Below are positions 5,716 to 11,793 of a DNA stretch of 17,608 bases, one piece after another (position 1 is the first letter of the stretch; every line of letters starts with the position of its first letter). Source of the stretch: Candidatus Huberarchaeum crystalense (GTDB lineage Archaea; Huberarchaeota; Huberarchaeia; Huberarchaeales; Huberarchaeaceae); the NCBI GenBank assembly GCA_002789275.1, contig PFSX01000046.1, forward strand, positions 1-17,608, written 5' to 3'. The notes below the pieces were generated by a model. That model worked only from the letters and a program-made list of their open reading frames with translations, made no database searches and was not told the origin of the DNA. The translations under genes were made by a program, and so were the position numbers.

Positions 5716-6910
5716 TTTTGTTTTTGTTCTTTTTGTTGGTGCGTTAGTTGGAGTATTTACTGGTTTAATGCCAGGGATTCATATTAATACTATTGCTGCT
5801 GGTTTGTTGGCTACATCTGTTTTTCTTTTAAATTATTTTTCTCCTTTTGAAATTTCAATTTTTATACTTGTTGTGGCAATAGTTCATTCTTTTGTTGATT
5901 TTATTCCTTCAATTTATTTGGGTGCACCAGAACCAGAAACAGCACTTAGTATTTTGCCGGGCCACCAGCTTCTTATGAAAGGACAAGGTTATGAAGCAGT
6001 TGCTTTGACTGTTTTTGGCGGAATTTTTGGCTTTTTGTTTGTGCTAGGGCTTTCACCACTTTTATTCTTTTTCTTGAACGCATTTTATTTTTTTGTTGAG
6101 CAATATATGGCCTTTATTCTTATTATAATTTCTTTGTTATTAATTTTGCGCGACCCAAAAATCTTTTGGGCGGCAACAATTTTTTTGCTTTCAGGTGCTT
6201 TGGGTTTTATGGTTTTGCGCGCAGGGTTTATTGACAAACCACTTTTCCCTATGCTTTCAGGACTTTTTGGTGCGAGTTTTTTGCTGTTTAGTATTTTGCA
6301 CAAAACAACGCTCCCCCCTAAGCAAGATCTTAATTTTAAAGTTTATAAGAGCGAGAGTTTGCAAGGTGGAATCACAGGAACAATTGCAGGCACAGCACTT
6401 AGTTTTCTCCCCGGGGTTGGACCTGCACAAGCAAACATACTTGCAATGGAAATTAATCCTGCTCTAAGGAATGTTCGCACATTTTTAATTGCAACAGGCG
6501 CGATAAATACTGTAAATGTTTTTGTTTGCTTGCTGACTTTATATTTACTTGAAAAAACCAGATCTGGTGCAGTTGTTGCTATTTCAATAATAAGTCCAAA
6601 TCTTGTTTTGAATGAGATTTTTGTTTTGATTGCTGCTTGCTTTTTTGCTGTTTTTGCTGGCGCTGTTTTGACTTTATTTCTTGGAAAGCACTTTATTAAG
6701 ATTTTTGCTTTGCTTGATTATATTTTGTTGATAAAGATTGTTTTGCTTTTTCTGTTTTGTATGGTTGTGTTTATGTGTGGATTTTATGGACTGCTTGTTT
6801 TTACAATCGCAATGTTTCTTGGAATTTTGCCAAATTATGTTGGTTGCCGCCACTCTCAACTTATGGGTGTTTTGCTTGTTCCAACAATTTTGTGGTTTTT
6901 AGGGATTTAA
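5708..6910 (+). CDS. TctA-like polytopic membrane protein (COG1784/DUF112 family)
   Basis: A 400-residue integral membrane protein with about 10-12 hydrophobic segments and almost no soluble domain. It has the family's repeated glycine-proline signatures: GVFTGLMPGIHINTIAAGL (about 15-33) and the second-half counterpart TGTIAGTALSFLPGVGPAQAN (about 223-243). It also has SIYLGAPEPETALSILPGHQ after the second helix. The two matching motifs reflect an internal inverted-repeat architecture. It is related to the permease subunit of tripartite tricarboxylate transporters, but no substrate-binding protein or small subunit is present, so its substrate is unknown. It is coupled to the OB-fold gene by an 8-nt overlap. 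Confidence 0.85.
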   Translation: MLDFVFVLFVGALVGVFTGLMPGIHINTIAAGLLATSVFLLNYFSPFEISIFILVVAIVHSFVDFIPSIYLGAPEPETALSILPGHQLLMKGQGYEAVALTVFGGIFGFLFVLGLSPLLFFFLNAFYFFVEQYMAFILIIISLLLILRDPKIFWAATIFLLSGALGFMVLRAGFIDKPLFPMLSGLFGASFLLFSILHKTTLPPKQDLNFKVYKSESLQGGITGTIAGTALSFLPGVGPAQANILAMEINPALRNVRTFLIATGAINTVNVFVCLLTLYLLEKTRSGAVVAISIISPNLVLNEIFVLIAACFFAVFAGAVLTLFLGKHFIKIFALLDYILLIKIVLLFLFCMVVFMCGFYGLLVFTIAMFLGILPNYVGCRHSQLMGVLLVPTILWFLGI

Positions 6911-6986
6911 TTTAAGTTTAGATTCAAATGTGTTTTTTTAGTTTTGCTATTTTTGATTTTCTGGTTTTTTAAATTTAAAATATATT

Positions 6987-8090
6987 ATGAACCTTCCTAT
7001 CGCATCTGAAACCACTAACTTTTTTGAAAGCACAAACAATTTGTTGTTTTCTTTGGGAGTATTTCAGACTACAACCCCGTTTTCTGTAATTCTAATTTCT
7101 TTGGCAATTCTTCTTGTTTTTTTCGCGCTTTCTCGCATTATTTCTTATATTTTTAAAAAGTATATTTCAAAATTGGTTGCTAAAACACCCTCAACTTTTA
7201 ATAGTCTATTTGTTGTTTTTTTAAGCAATCACTTGCCATCGTTTGTTTTGTTAGGTGGTTTGTATTTTTCTATACTTTATTTCACATCTTATTTTTTGCA
7301 AGAATATATTTCTTTTATTTTATCTATTGTTTTTTTGATTTTTGTTTTTTTGGTGTTGCGCACACTTGCTGATTTGGTTTCTATTCTTTTAAGTAAGTTA
7401 TGCGAATTTTCCAAAGATCGTTTAAAAAAAGGAAAAAACCAAACACTTGTTTGTGATAAAACATTAAGTGTTTATAGCAAAAGCATTTCTAATTTTGTTA
7501 TGTTTGTTGTGTTTTTTCTAATTGTGCTTTCAGTATATGGTATAGATGTGAGTATATTTCTTGCGTCGTTGGGTATTTTGGGTTTAGCGACAAGTTTGGC
7601 AGCCGGAGCAATTATTTCTGATTTTATTTCAGGTATAGTTTTATTAATCGATCGTTCGTTTGTAGTTGGAGATCATATTAAAGCGGGAGATAAGGAAGGT
7701 CAAGTTTTAAAAATAGGGCTAATGTTTACAAAAATGATAACAAAAAACAACGAAGAAATTACTTTACCTAATTCTTTAATAACAAGTTCAAGTATTGTTA
7801 ATTATAAGAAAACTAGATCGCCTGTAGGTGTTAGATTTGAGATAAATGTAAACGTTGCGCACAATTCAGATGTTGATATAGTAAAAAACACACTTCTTAA
7901 ACTTGCAAATAAAACAGAAAAAGTTTTTAAAAACCCAAAGCCAATAGCCAGGTTGTTAGGTGTTAGCGGTTCGTCATTGAACTTTTCTCTTTTGTTTTGG
8001 TGTTTATATACAGATCAGCATTCTCTTCGAGATGAACTATATTCAAAAATAGTTTCAGAATTCAAAAAGCACAAAATTGAAATAAAATAA
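6987..8090 (+). CDS. Small-conductance mechanosensitive channel, MscS family
   Basis: Pressure-relief channel that opens under membrane tension and releases solutes on osmotic downshift. It is 367 residues. Hydrophobic helices lie at about 33-55, 81-104, 108-130 and 168-184, followed by the pore-lining TM3 (about 189-222, FLASLGILGLATSLAAGAII then SDFISGIVLLIDRSF). The beta domain begins VGDHIKAGDKEGQVLKIG and contains EEITLPNS (about 256-263), both strong MscS signatures. The C-terminal alpha/beta domain runs to about 365. It has one or two more N-terminal helices than E. coli MscS. The start ATG follows AT-rich TTTAAATTTAAAATATATT directly. It is convergent with the MinD-like gene. Confidence 0.94.
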   Translation: MNLPIASETTNFFESTNNLLFSLGVFQTTTPFSVILISLAILLVFFALSRIISYIFKKYISKLVAKTPSTFNSLFVVFLSNHLPSFVLLGGLYFSILYFTSYFLQEYISFILSIVFLIFVFLVLRTLADLVSILLSKLCEFSKDRLKKGKNQTLVCDKTLSVYSKSISNFVMFVVFFLIVLSVYGIDVSIFLASLGILGLATSLAAGAIISDFISGIVLLIDRSFVVGDHIKAGDKEGQVLKIGLMFTKMITKNNEEITLPNSLITSSSIVNYKKTRSPVGVRFEINVNVAHNSDVDIVKNTLLKLANKTEKVFKNPKPIARLLGVSGSSLNFSLLFWCLYTDQHSLRDELYSKIVSEFKKHKIEIK

Positions 8091-8265
8091 GTCTAACACT
8101 TCTTTAAAAATGATAATAGTGTCTTTGCTGTTTAGATGAACTTTGTCTTCTAACAAAATAAATATCAAGAGATAGTTAATAAAAATAATATAGATTTGTT
8201 GATGAAATTTTATATAGTTTTTTATAGTGTTTATTTATCTATATAAACTTAACTTATAACAAATC
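8091..8265. other. Convergent intergenic spacer
   Basis: Between the 3' ends of mscS and the MinD-like gene. It is AT-rich with several T-runs (TTTTATATAGTTTTTTATAG near 8209-8228) that could terminate both transcripts. No RNA gene or further ORF is seen. Confidence 0.4.
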
Positions 8266-9030
8266 TTAATCATTCCAAAAGCAGATTTTATCCCACAAAT
8301 TTTTCTTTTTTATAGGAACAGGCAGACCAGCGATTTTGCAAGCGATTTGCTCAAACGCAAATGTAGAATTTGTTTTTGGATATAAAAGGCAGACTGGCGC
8401 GCGCTTAACAAGCGACATCTTTATGTTTTCGTCGCGCGGTATTGCTCCAAACAATTTATCTCCTGCTAAAAGTTCAATATCTTTAACCTTTAAATTATAA
8501 TCTTTTTGTTCATATTTATTAATAATAAGCCCTATTATTTTTCTTCCGTGGCGGCGGCCAAATTCAAGCACGCGCAATGCATCTGTAACTGAAATAATAT
8601 CTGGTGTGGCAATTACAGCGAGTTCATCTGAGGCGCGCACAACCTCTAAGAATTCTCCATCCATATTTGCAGGTCCATCAAGAACAACATAGTCATATTG
8701 GGTTTTAAGTGCGTCTACAATAGATTTTAATTTTGAAATACTAACTTTGTATAGTTTATTGATTGACAAACTGCTAGGCATATAAGAAAAATTTCCTTTT
8801 GTATAAGCATAAATAGAATCATTAATATTACATTCTCCTGATAAAACATCTGTAAGAGTGTATCTTTTAATCGGAGAGCCGACGAAAAAAGAAATGTTTG
8901 GTGAAGTCACATTTGTATCAATAAGCAAGACAGAAAAGCCCTTTTTGGCTAATGTGCTCGCTAAGTTCACTGAAAAGATTGTTTTTCCTACTCCACCTTT
9001 TCCAGATACAATACCTATTACCTTGCCCAT
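8266..9030 (-). CDS. MinD/ParA-family P-loop ATPase
   Basis: A 254-residue SIMIBI-class ATPase. The deviant Walker A GKGGVGKT (10-17) has both the signature lysine K11 and the P-loop K16. Switch I is LIDTNVTSPN (about 37-46) and the Walker B-like strand is YVVLDGPA. TPDIISVTDALRV and IINKYEQ are typical of MinD. The C-terminus ends KKKNLWDKICFWND, a short amphipathic helix resembling a MinD membrane-targeting sequence. ATP-driven dimerisation at the membrane to position a partner is the likely mode. No minC, minE or parB lies nearby, so the partner is unknown; archaeal MinD homologues position varied envelope or chromosome structures. The start is fixed by the Walker A location. Confidence 0.88.
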   Translation of the reverse strand: MGKVIGIVSGKGGVGKTIFSVNLASTLAKKGFSVLLIDTNVTSPNISFFVGSPIKRYTLTDVLSGECNINDSIYAYTKGNFSYMPSSLSINKLYKVSISKLKSIVDALKTQYDYVVLDGPANMDGEFLEVVRASDELAVIATPDIISVTDALRVLEFGRRHGRKIIGLIINKYEQKDYNLKVKDIELLAGDKLFGAIPRDENIKMSLVKRAPVCLLYPKTNSTFAFEQIACKIAGLPVPIKKKNLWDKICFWND

Positions 9031-9045
9031 AATATACTTTGGTTT

Positions 9046-9053
9046 TTTATATA
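9046..9053 (-). promoter_or_regulatory. TATA-like element upstream of the MinD-like gene
   Basis: The minus strand reads TATATAAA ending 15 nt before the ATG at 9030. A second AT-rich stretch (TAAATTTT, 9060-9067) sits at the more usual 30-37 nt. Either could be the TATA box. Confidence 0.35.
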
Positions 9054-9096
9054 TGGAGTAAAATTTAGATGTGTGTTGCGTTTGTGTTTGTTTTTA

Positions 9097-9180
9097 TGCA
9101 GGGAGAGGGAATCGAACCCACGGAGGCTTCACAGCCCACCACATTAGCAGTGTGGCGCACTTCCACTGTGCGATCCCTGC
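9097..9180 (-). tRNA. tRNA-Ser (GCT)
   Basis: Class II cloverleaf on the minus strand: acceptor GCAGGGA/TCCCTGC, D stem GCAC/GTGC, anticodon stem CCACA/TGTGG with loop CTGCTAA (anticodon GCT), and long variable arm with stem GGGCT/AGCCT and loop GTGA. The T stem is GTGGG/CCCTC with one T-T mismatch and loop TTCGATT. The base after the acceptor stem is A, whereas tRNA-Ser usually has G73. Confidence 0.93.
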
Positions 9181-9293
9181 GAACAAAGAGAACAAGGATA
9201 TAATTGTTGCTTTGAACAATTTGTATCCCTGCGAAGTGAGTGAAACAATCGAGCAAGGATGTAATTATTGTTTAGAATAATCTACATCTCCTG
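9173..9293. repeat. Imperfect tandem repeat forming two similar hairpins
   Basis: Unit 1 (9173-9224) and unit 2 (9225-9285) both begin ATCCCTGCGAA, which includes the complement of the tRNA-Ser 5' end. Both contain CAAGGAT followed by a stem-loop; ATCTCCTG opens a third, degenerate start. Hairpin 1 (9196-9228) pairs GGATAT-AATTGTT with AACAATT-GTATCC around GCTTTG. Hairpin 2 (9258-9288) pairs GATGTA-ATTATT with AATAAT-TACATC around GTTTAG. Each has one bulged base at the same 3'-side position. The stems differ in sequence but stay paired. Confidence 0.7.
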
Positions 9294-9341
9294 GATTGCT
9301 AAACACTACATTGTTAAGATATTCGCAATATAATTGCGCGA

Positions 9342-9415
9342 TGGGCCTAAAGAGATTCGAACTCTTGACCTCACGATTATCAGTCGTGCGCTCTGACCAA
9401 CTGAGCTACAGGCCC
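9342..9415 (-). tRNA. tRNA-Ile (GAT)
   Basis: Complete cloverleaf on the minus strand: acceptor GGGCCTG/TAGGCCC, D stem GCTC/GAGC, anticodon stem CACGA/TCGTG with loop CTGATAA (anticodon GAT), T stem AAGAG/CTCTT with loop TTCGAAT, and discriminator A. CCA is not encoded. A TATA-like CATATATTTTAAAAATC lies roughly 35-50 nt upstream. Confidence 0.96.
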
Positions 9416-9701
9416 TTGTGCGCGCAAATCCTAAAACTTGCGTAACACATAAGATTTTTAAAATATATGTTTAACAATTTTTATAAATCTGCCTGAGAAC
9501 AACCTGAAAAGATAGTTCTAATAAAATTCAGGCTGCGAAAGTTTAGAACAATTAAAATTTTAGAATAAAGTTTCAATTTTTTTACAACTTTGTGAAAATT
9601 CTTTGAAAAATTATAATATATTTATATATAGTAGCATATATTGTTGAAAAGATTAGAAAATCAATGTTTGTGTTAGATTCTGTTGCTAAAAAATAAGTAT
9701 A
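9416..9701. other. AT-rich spacer between tRNA-Ile and tRNA-Arg
   Basis: About 286 nt with no ORF of note. It carries the tRNA-Ile promoter region at its left end (TATA-like near 9450-9470). A weak fold at 9491-9533 (GCCTGA/TCAGGC with inner GAAC/GTTC and a 9-nt bulge) is the only structure seen. It could belong to a small RNA, but no C/D or H/ACA boxes are recognisable. Confidence 0.4.
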
Positions 9702-9774
9702 TGCCTTTGGCGGGACTCGAACCCGCAACCTGCAGCTTAGAAGGCTGCCGCCATATCCATTAGGCTACAAAGGC
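9702..9774 (-). tRNA. tRNA-Arg (TCT)
   Basis: Complete cloverleaf on the minus strand: acceptor GCCTTTG/CAAAGGC, D stem GCCT/TGGC with one mismatch, anticodon stem GCAGC/GCTGC with loop CTTCTAA (anticodon TCT), T stem GCGGG/CCCGC with loop TTCGAGT, and discriminator A. CCA is not encoded. It is divergent from tRNA-Leu. Confidence 0.96.
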
Positions 9775-9844
9775 AAAATGCGCGGCGCAACACACATAAA
9801 GTTTTTCATATTTAAAAAAATTAAGATATAACTCTTAACTTAAA
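9775..9844. promoter_or_regulatory. Divergent tRNA promoter region (tRNA-Arg / tRNA-Leu)
   Basis: 70 bp between the 5' ends of two divergent tRNAs. A central ATATTTAAAAAAATTA (about 9809-9824) is about 35 nt from each gene, so it can act as the TATA region for both directions. The tRNA-Arg side carries a GC-rich GCGCCGCGC leader. Confidence 0.5.
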
Positions 9845-9927
9845 GCAAGGATTTCCGAGCGGTCAAAGGAGCAAGGTTAAGGACCTTGTAGCGTAAGCTT
9901 TCGCCGGTTCGAATCCGGTTCCTTGCA
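9845..9927 (+). tRNA. tRNA-Leu, anticodon reads AAG (unusual A34)
   Basis: Class II cloverleaf: acceptor GCAAGGA/TCCTTGC (perfect), D arm TTTCCGAGCGGTCAAAGGA as in other leucine tRNAs, anticodon stem CAAGG/CCTTG (perfect) with loop TTAAGGA, variable arm AGC-GTAA-GCT, T arm GCCGG/CCGGT with loop TTCGAAT, and discriminator A73. T33, G36 and G37 match the leucine CUN family. The wobble base is A, giving AAG. Shifting the loop by one to read TAA destroys the anticodon stem, so AAG is the supported reading. CCA is not encoded. Confidence 0.93.
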
Positions 9928-10004
9928 TATAAACCAAACATTTCTTTTTCTAAAAATGCAAGCAAAAAATTAAATGCGTGCCTTATGCAATATGTAAAGA
10001 AAAT

Positions 10005-10907
10005 ATGTTTAACCTCTTGAAAAAAAGTTTTAGTGAAGCTGTTTTAAAAATTACAGCTGCTTGCGAATCAACTTGTAGCGAGAAAGAAATAGAGCAAAAA
10101 ATAAATGAATTTGAAGTTTCACTGCTCCAAGCAAATGTCTCAGAAGGGGTGGCTGTAAAGATTTGTGAAAAATTGCGCGCGCAAGTAAAACCACTTACCA
10201 AAAAAAGCGAGATTGAAAAAATATTTAGAAAAACATTTGGAGATGCTTTGATTAAAGTTTTAGATCTGCCAAAGATTGATTTATTAAAAGAAATAGAAAA
10301 ACAAAAACCATTTATTATTTTGTTTGTAGGGGCTAATGGTGTGGGGAAAACAACAACAATTGCAAAACTCGTCAATTATTTAAAGATGCATGGAAAAAAG
10401 TGCGCGCTTGGAGCTGCTGACACCTTTCGCGCTGCTGCTATTGAACAAATCAGTATGTGGGCAAAAGAATTAGATATTCCAATTATAAAACACAAATACA
10501 AAAGCGATCCTGCTGCTGTGGCTTTTGATGCTGTTAATTATGCAAAAGCAAATAAAATAGATGTTGTTTTAATAGATACAGCGGGGAGGTCTAACACAAA
10601 TACAAATCTCACAAACGAGTTGAAAAAAATTAAGCGTATTGCAAAGCCTAACCTAACAATAGCTGTTGTTGATGCTTTGACTGGGAATGATGGAGTAAAC
10701 CAAGTGGCTGTGTTTGAAGAAAATTTAGGTGTTGATGCTATAATTATATCTAAGCTTGATGCAGACGAAATTGGTGGGGGAATTGTTTCTTTGGCTTATG
10801 AGTTTAAAAAACCAATTTTATTTGTTGGAACAGGGCAAACCCACACAGATTTAGAAGAATATGATAAAGAAAATATTTTAAATAGAATTTTAACAAAAGA
10901 GAAATAG
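10005..10907 (+). CDS. ftsY: Signal recognition particle receptor FtsY
   Basis: SRP-GTPase that docks ribosome-SRP complexes at the membrane. From ATG 10005 it is 300 residues and begins MFNLLKKSF, an amphipathic lipid-binding start typical of archaeal FtsY. The N domain is helical to about 95. The G domain carries G1 GANGVGKT (109-116), DTFRAAA (139-145), G3 DTAGR (191-195), G4 SKLD (249-252) and the closing GTGQ (275-278). The FtsY-type GTGQTHTDLEEYD ending distinguishes it from SRP54, and no M domain is present. The frame extends to ATG 9978, adding 9 residues; I prefer the internal ATG. It lacks the long acidic A domain seen in bacteria. It starts about 78 nt after tRNA-Leu. Confidence 0.95.
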   Translation: MFNLLKKSFSEAVLKITAACESTCSEKEIEQKINEFEVSLLQANVSEGVAVKICEKLRAQVKPLTKKSEIEKIFRKTFGDALIKVLDLPKIDLLKEIEKQKPFIILFVGANGVGKTTTIAKLVNYLKMHGKKCALGAADTFRAAAIEQISMWAKELDIPIIKHKYKSDPAAVAFDAVNYAKANKIDVVLIDTAGRSNTNTNLTNELKKIKRIAKPNLTIAVVDALTGNDGVNQVAVFEENLGVDAIIISKLDADEIGGGIVSLAYEFKKPILFVGTGQTHTDLEEYDKENILNRILTKEK

Positions 10908-10908
10908 T

Positions 10909-11091
10909 GTGATAAAAAATGATTTTAGACTGGCTTTTGACATAAGAATTTTGGCAAGAAATTTTGACATAAGAAGACAAGAGAAAATTAAATTATCCAA
11001 AAACTATTTTTGGGTAAAATTTAAAAACAAACTAAAACAAAAAATATCCAAAAACCCTTTTTGGGTAAAATTTAAAAACAAACTAAACTAA
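10909..11091 (+). CDS. Possible 60-residue repeat protein between ftsY and the cyclophilin gene
   Basis: An open frame beginning at GTG 10909, one base after the ftsY stop. It is made almost entirely of two repeats: FDIR...NFDIR from a 27-bp period, and [13 protein letters not shown] / [13 protein letters not shown] from a 51-bp period. Both periods are multiples of three and the repeats stay in frame, which favours coding; the product would be basic (rich in Lys) and amphipathic. Against it, the same DNA forms CCAAAAA-TTTTTGG hairpins, the start is GTG, and no relative is recognised. It may be only duplicated spacer. Confidence 0.3.
   Translation: MIKNDFRLAFDIRILARNFDIRRQEKIKLSKNYFWVKFKNKLKQKISKNPFWVKFKNKLN
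10935..10975 (+). repeat. 14-bp direct repeat, 27-bp spacing
   Basis: TTTTGACATAAGAA occurs at 10935-10948 and 10962-10975, identical in both places. Confidence 0.8.
10994..11090 (+). repeat. Tandem duplication (51-bp period) with two small hairpins
   Basis: Units begin at 10994 and 11045. Each carries TATCCAAAAACnnnTTTTTGG followed by the shared GTAAAATTTAAAAACAAACTAAA. CCAAAAA pairs with TTTTTGG around a 3-4 nt loop in both copies (loops CTA and CCC), so loop bases changed while the stem did not. It lies directly downstream of ftsY and just before the cyclophilin gene. A termination or RNA-processing role is possible. Confidence 0.75.
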
Positions 11092-11102
11092 AACAAAAGA
11101 TT

Positions 11103-11696
11103 ATGAGTAAAGACCTTTTTGTAAAACGCAACTTTTTTGTGTTTGTAGTTATTGCTGGAATTGTTTTGGGTGTTAGTTTGTTGATAGCATATTTTCTTAT
11201 TGGTGGATTTTATGGAAATTCAAAAAATAGTATGACTATTGCAACCCTTGAAACAAACAAAGGAACAATAAAAATAGAACTTTTCACAACAAGAGCACCA
11301 AAAACAACGCAAAATTTTGTTGATTTAGCAAACAAGGGCTTTTATAATAAGGTTATATTTCATCGTGTGATTCCTGGTTTTATGATTCAAAGTGGTGATC
11401 CTACAGGAACAGGAACAGGAGGTCCAGGATATAAAATTGCTGATGAGTTTAGCCAAAATTTAAAGCACGATAAACCAGGAATAGTATCAATGGCAAACGC
11501 AGGACCAAATACAGGCGGAAGCCAGTTTTTCATAACATTATCTCCAACCCCCTGGCTTGACAGAAAACATGCGATTTTTGGTTATGTGATTGAAGGAATG
11601 GATGTTGTTGAAGAAATATCAAAAGTTAAATGCAATGTCAATGATAAACCAGTAGAAGATATTGTTATGATTAGTGTAAAAATTGAACAAACATAA
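11103..11696 (+). CDS. Membrane-anchored cyclophilin-type peptidyl-prolyl isomerase
   Basis: Catalyses cis-trans isomerisation of prolyl bonds, here probably on the outer face of the membrane. One N-terminal transmembrane helix (about 11-34) is followed by a compact cyclophilin domain (about 45-197). Active-site residues are visible: R88 and Q96 in [14 protein letters not shown], the GSQFFITL strand (139-146), W151 and H156. These correspond to human CypA R55, Q63, Q111/F113, W121 and H126, so it should be active and cyclosporin-type. The start ATG at 11103 lies after the repeat region; no Shine-Dalgarno is seen. With FtsY upstream on the same strand, it fits a secretion and folding role. Confidence 0.94.
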   Translation: MSKDLFVKRNFFVFVVIAGIVLGVSLLIAYFLIGGFYGNSKNSMTIATLETNKGTIKIELFTTRAPKTTQNFVDLANKGFYNKVIFHRVIPGFMIQSGDPTGTGTGGPGYKIADEFSQNLKHDKPGIVSMANAGPNTGGSQFFITLSPTPWLDRKHAIFGYVIEGMDVVEEISKVKCNVNDKPVEDIVMISVKIEQT

Positions 11697-11793
11697 AATA
11701 CCATATCATACCTTATCTAAGATGTAAGAATAATAAAAAACATAAATGTTGCGTAAAAGCAAATAAATATAAATGCTATGTTTAATCTTGCAA

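Noticed and set aside
9481..9540. Possible C/D-box or other small RNA at 9491-9533
   Set aside because: Only a weak bulged stem; no C box, D box or ACA motif was found.
9845..9927. Reading the leucine tRNA as anticodon TAA by shifting the loop one base
   Set aside because: The shift breaks the perfect CAAGG/CCTTG stem and puts G at position 37, unlike TAA leucine tRNAs.
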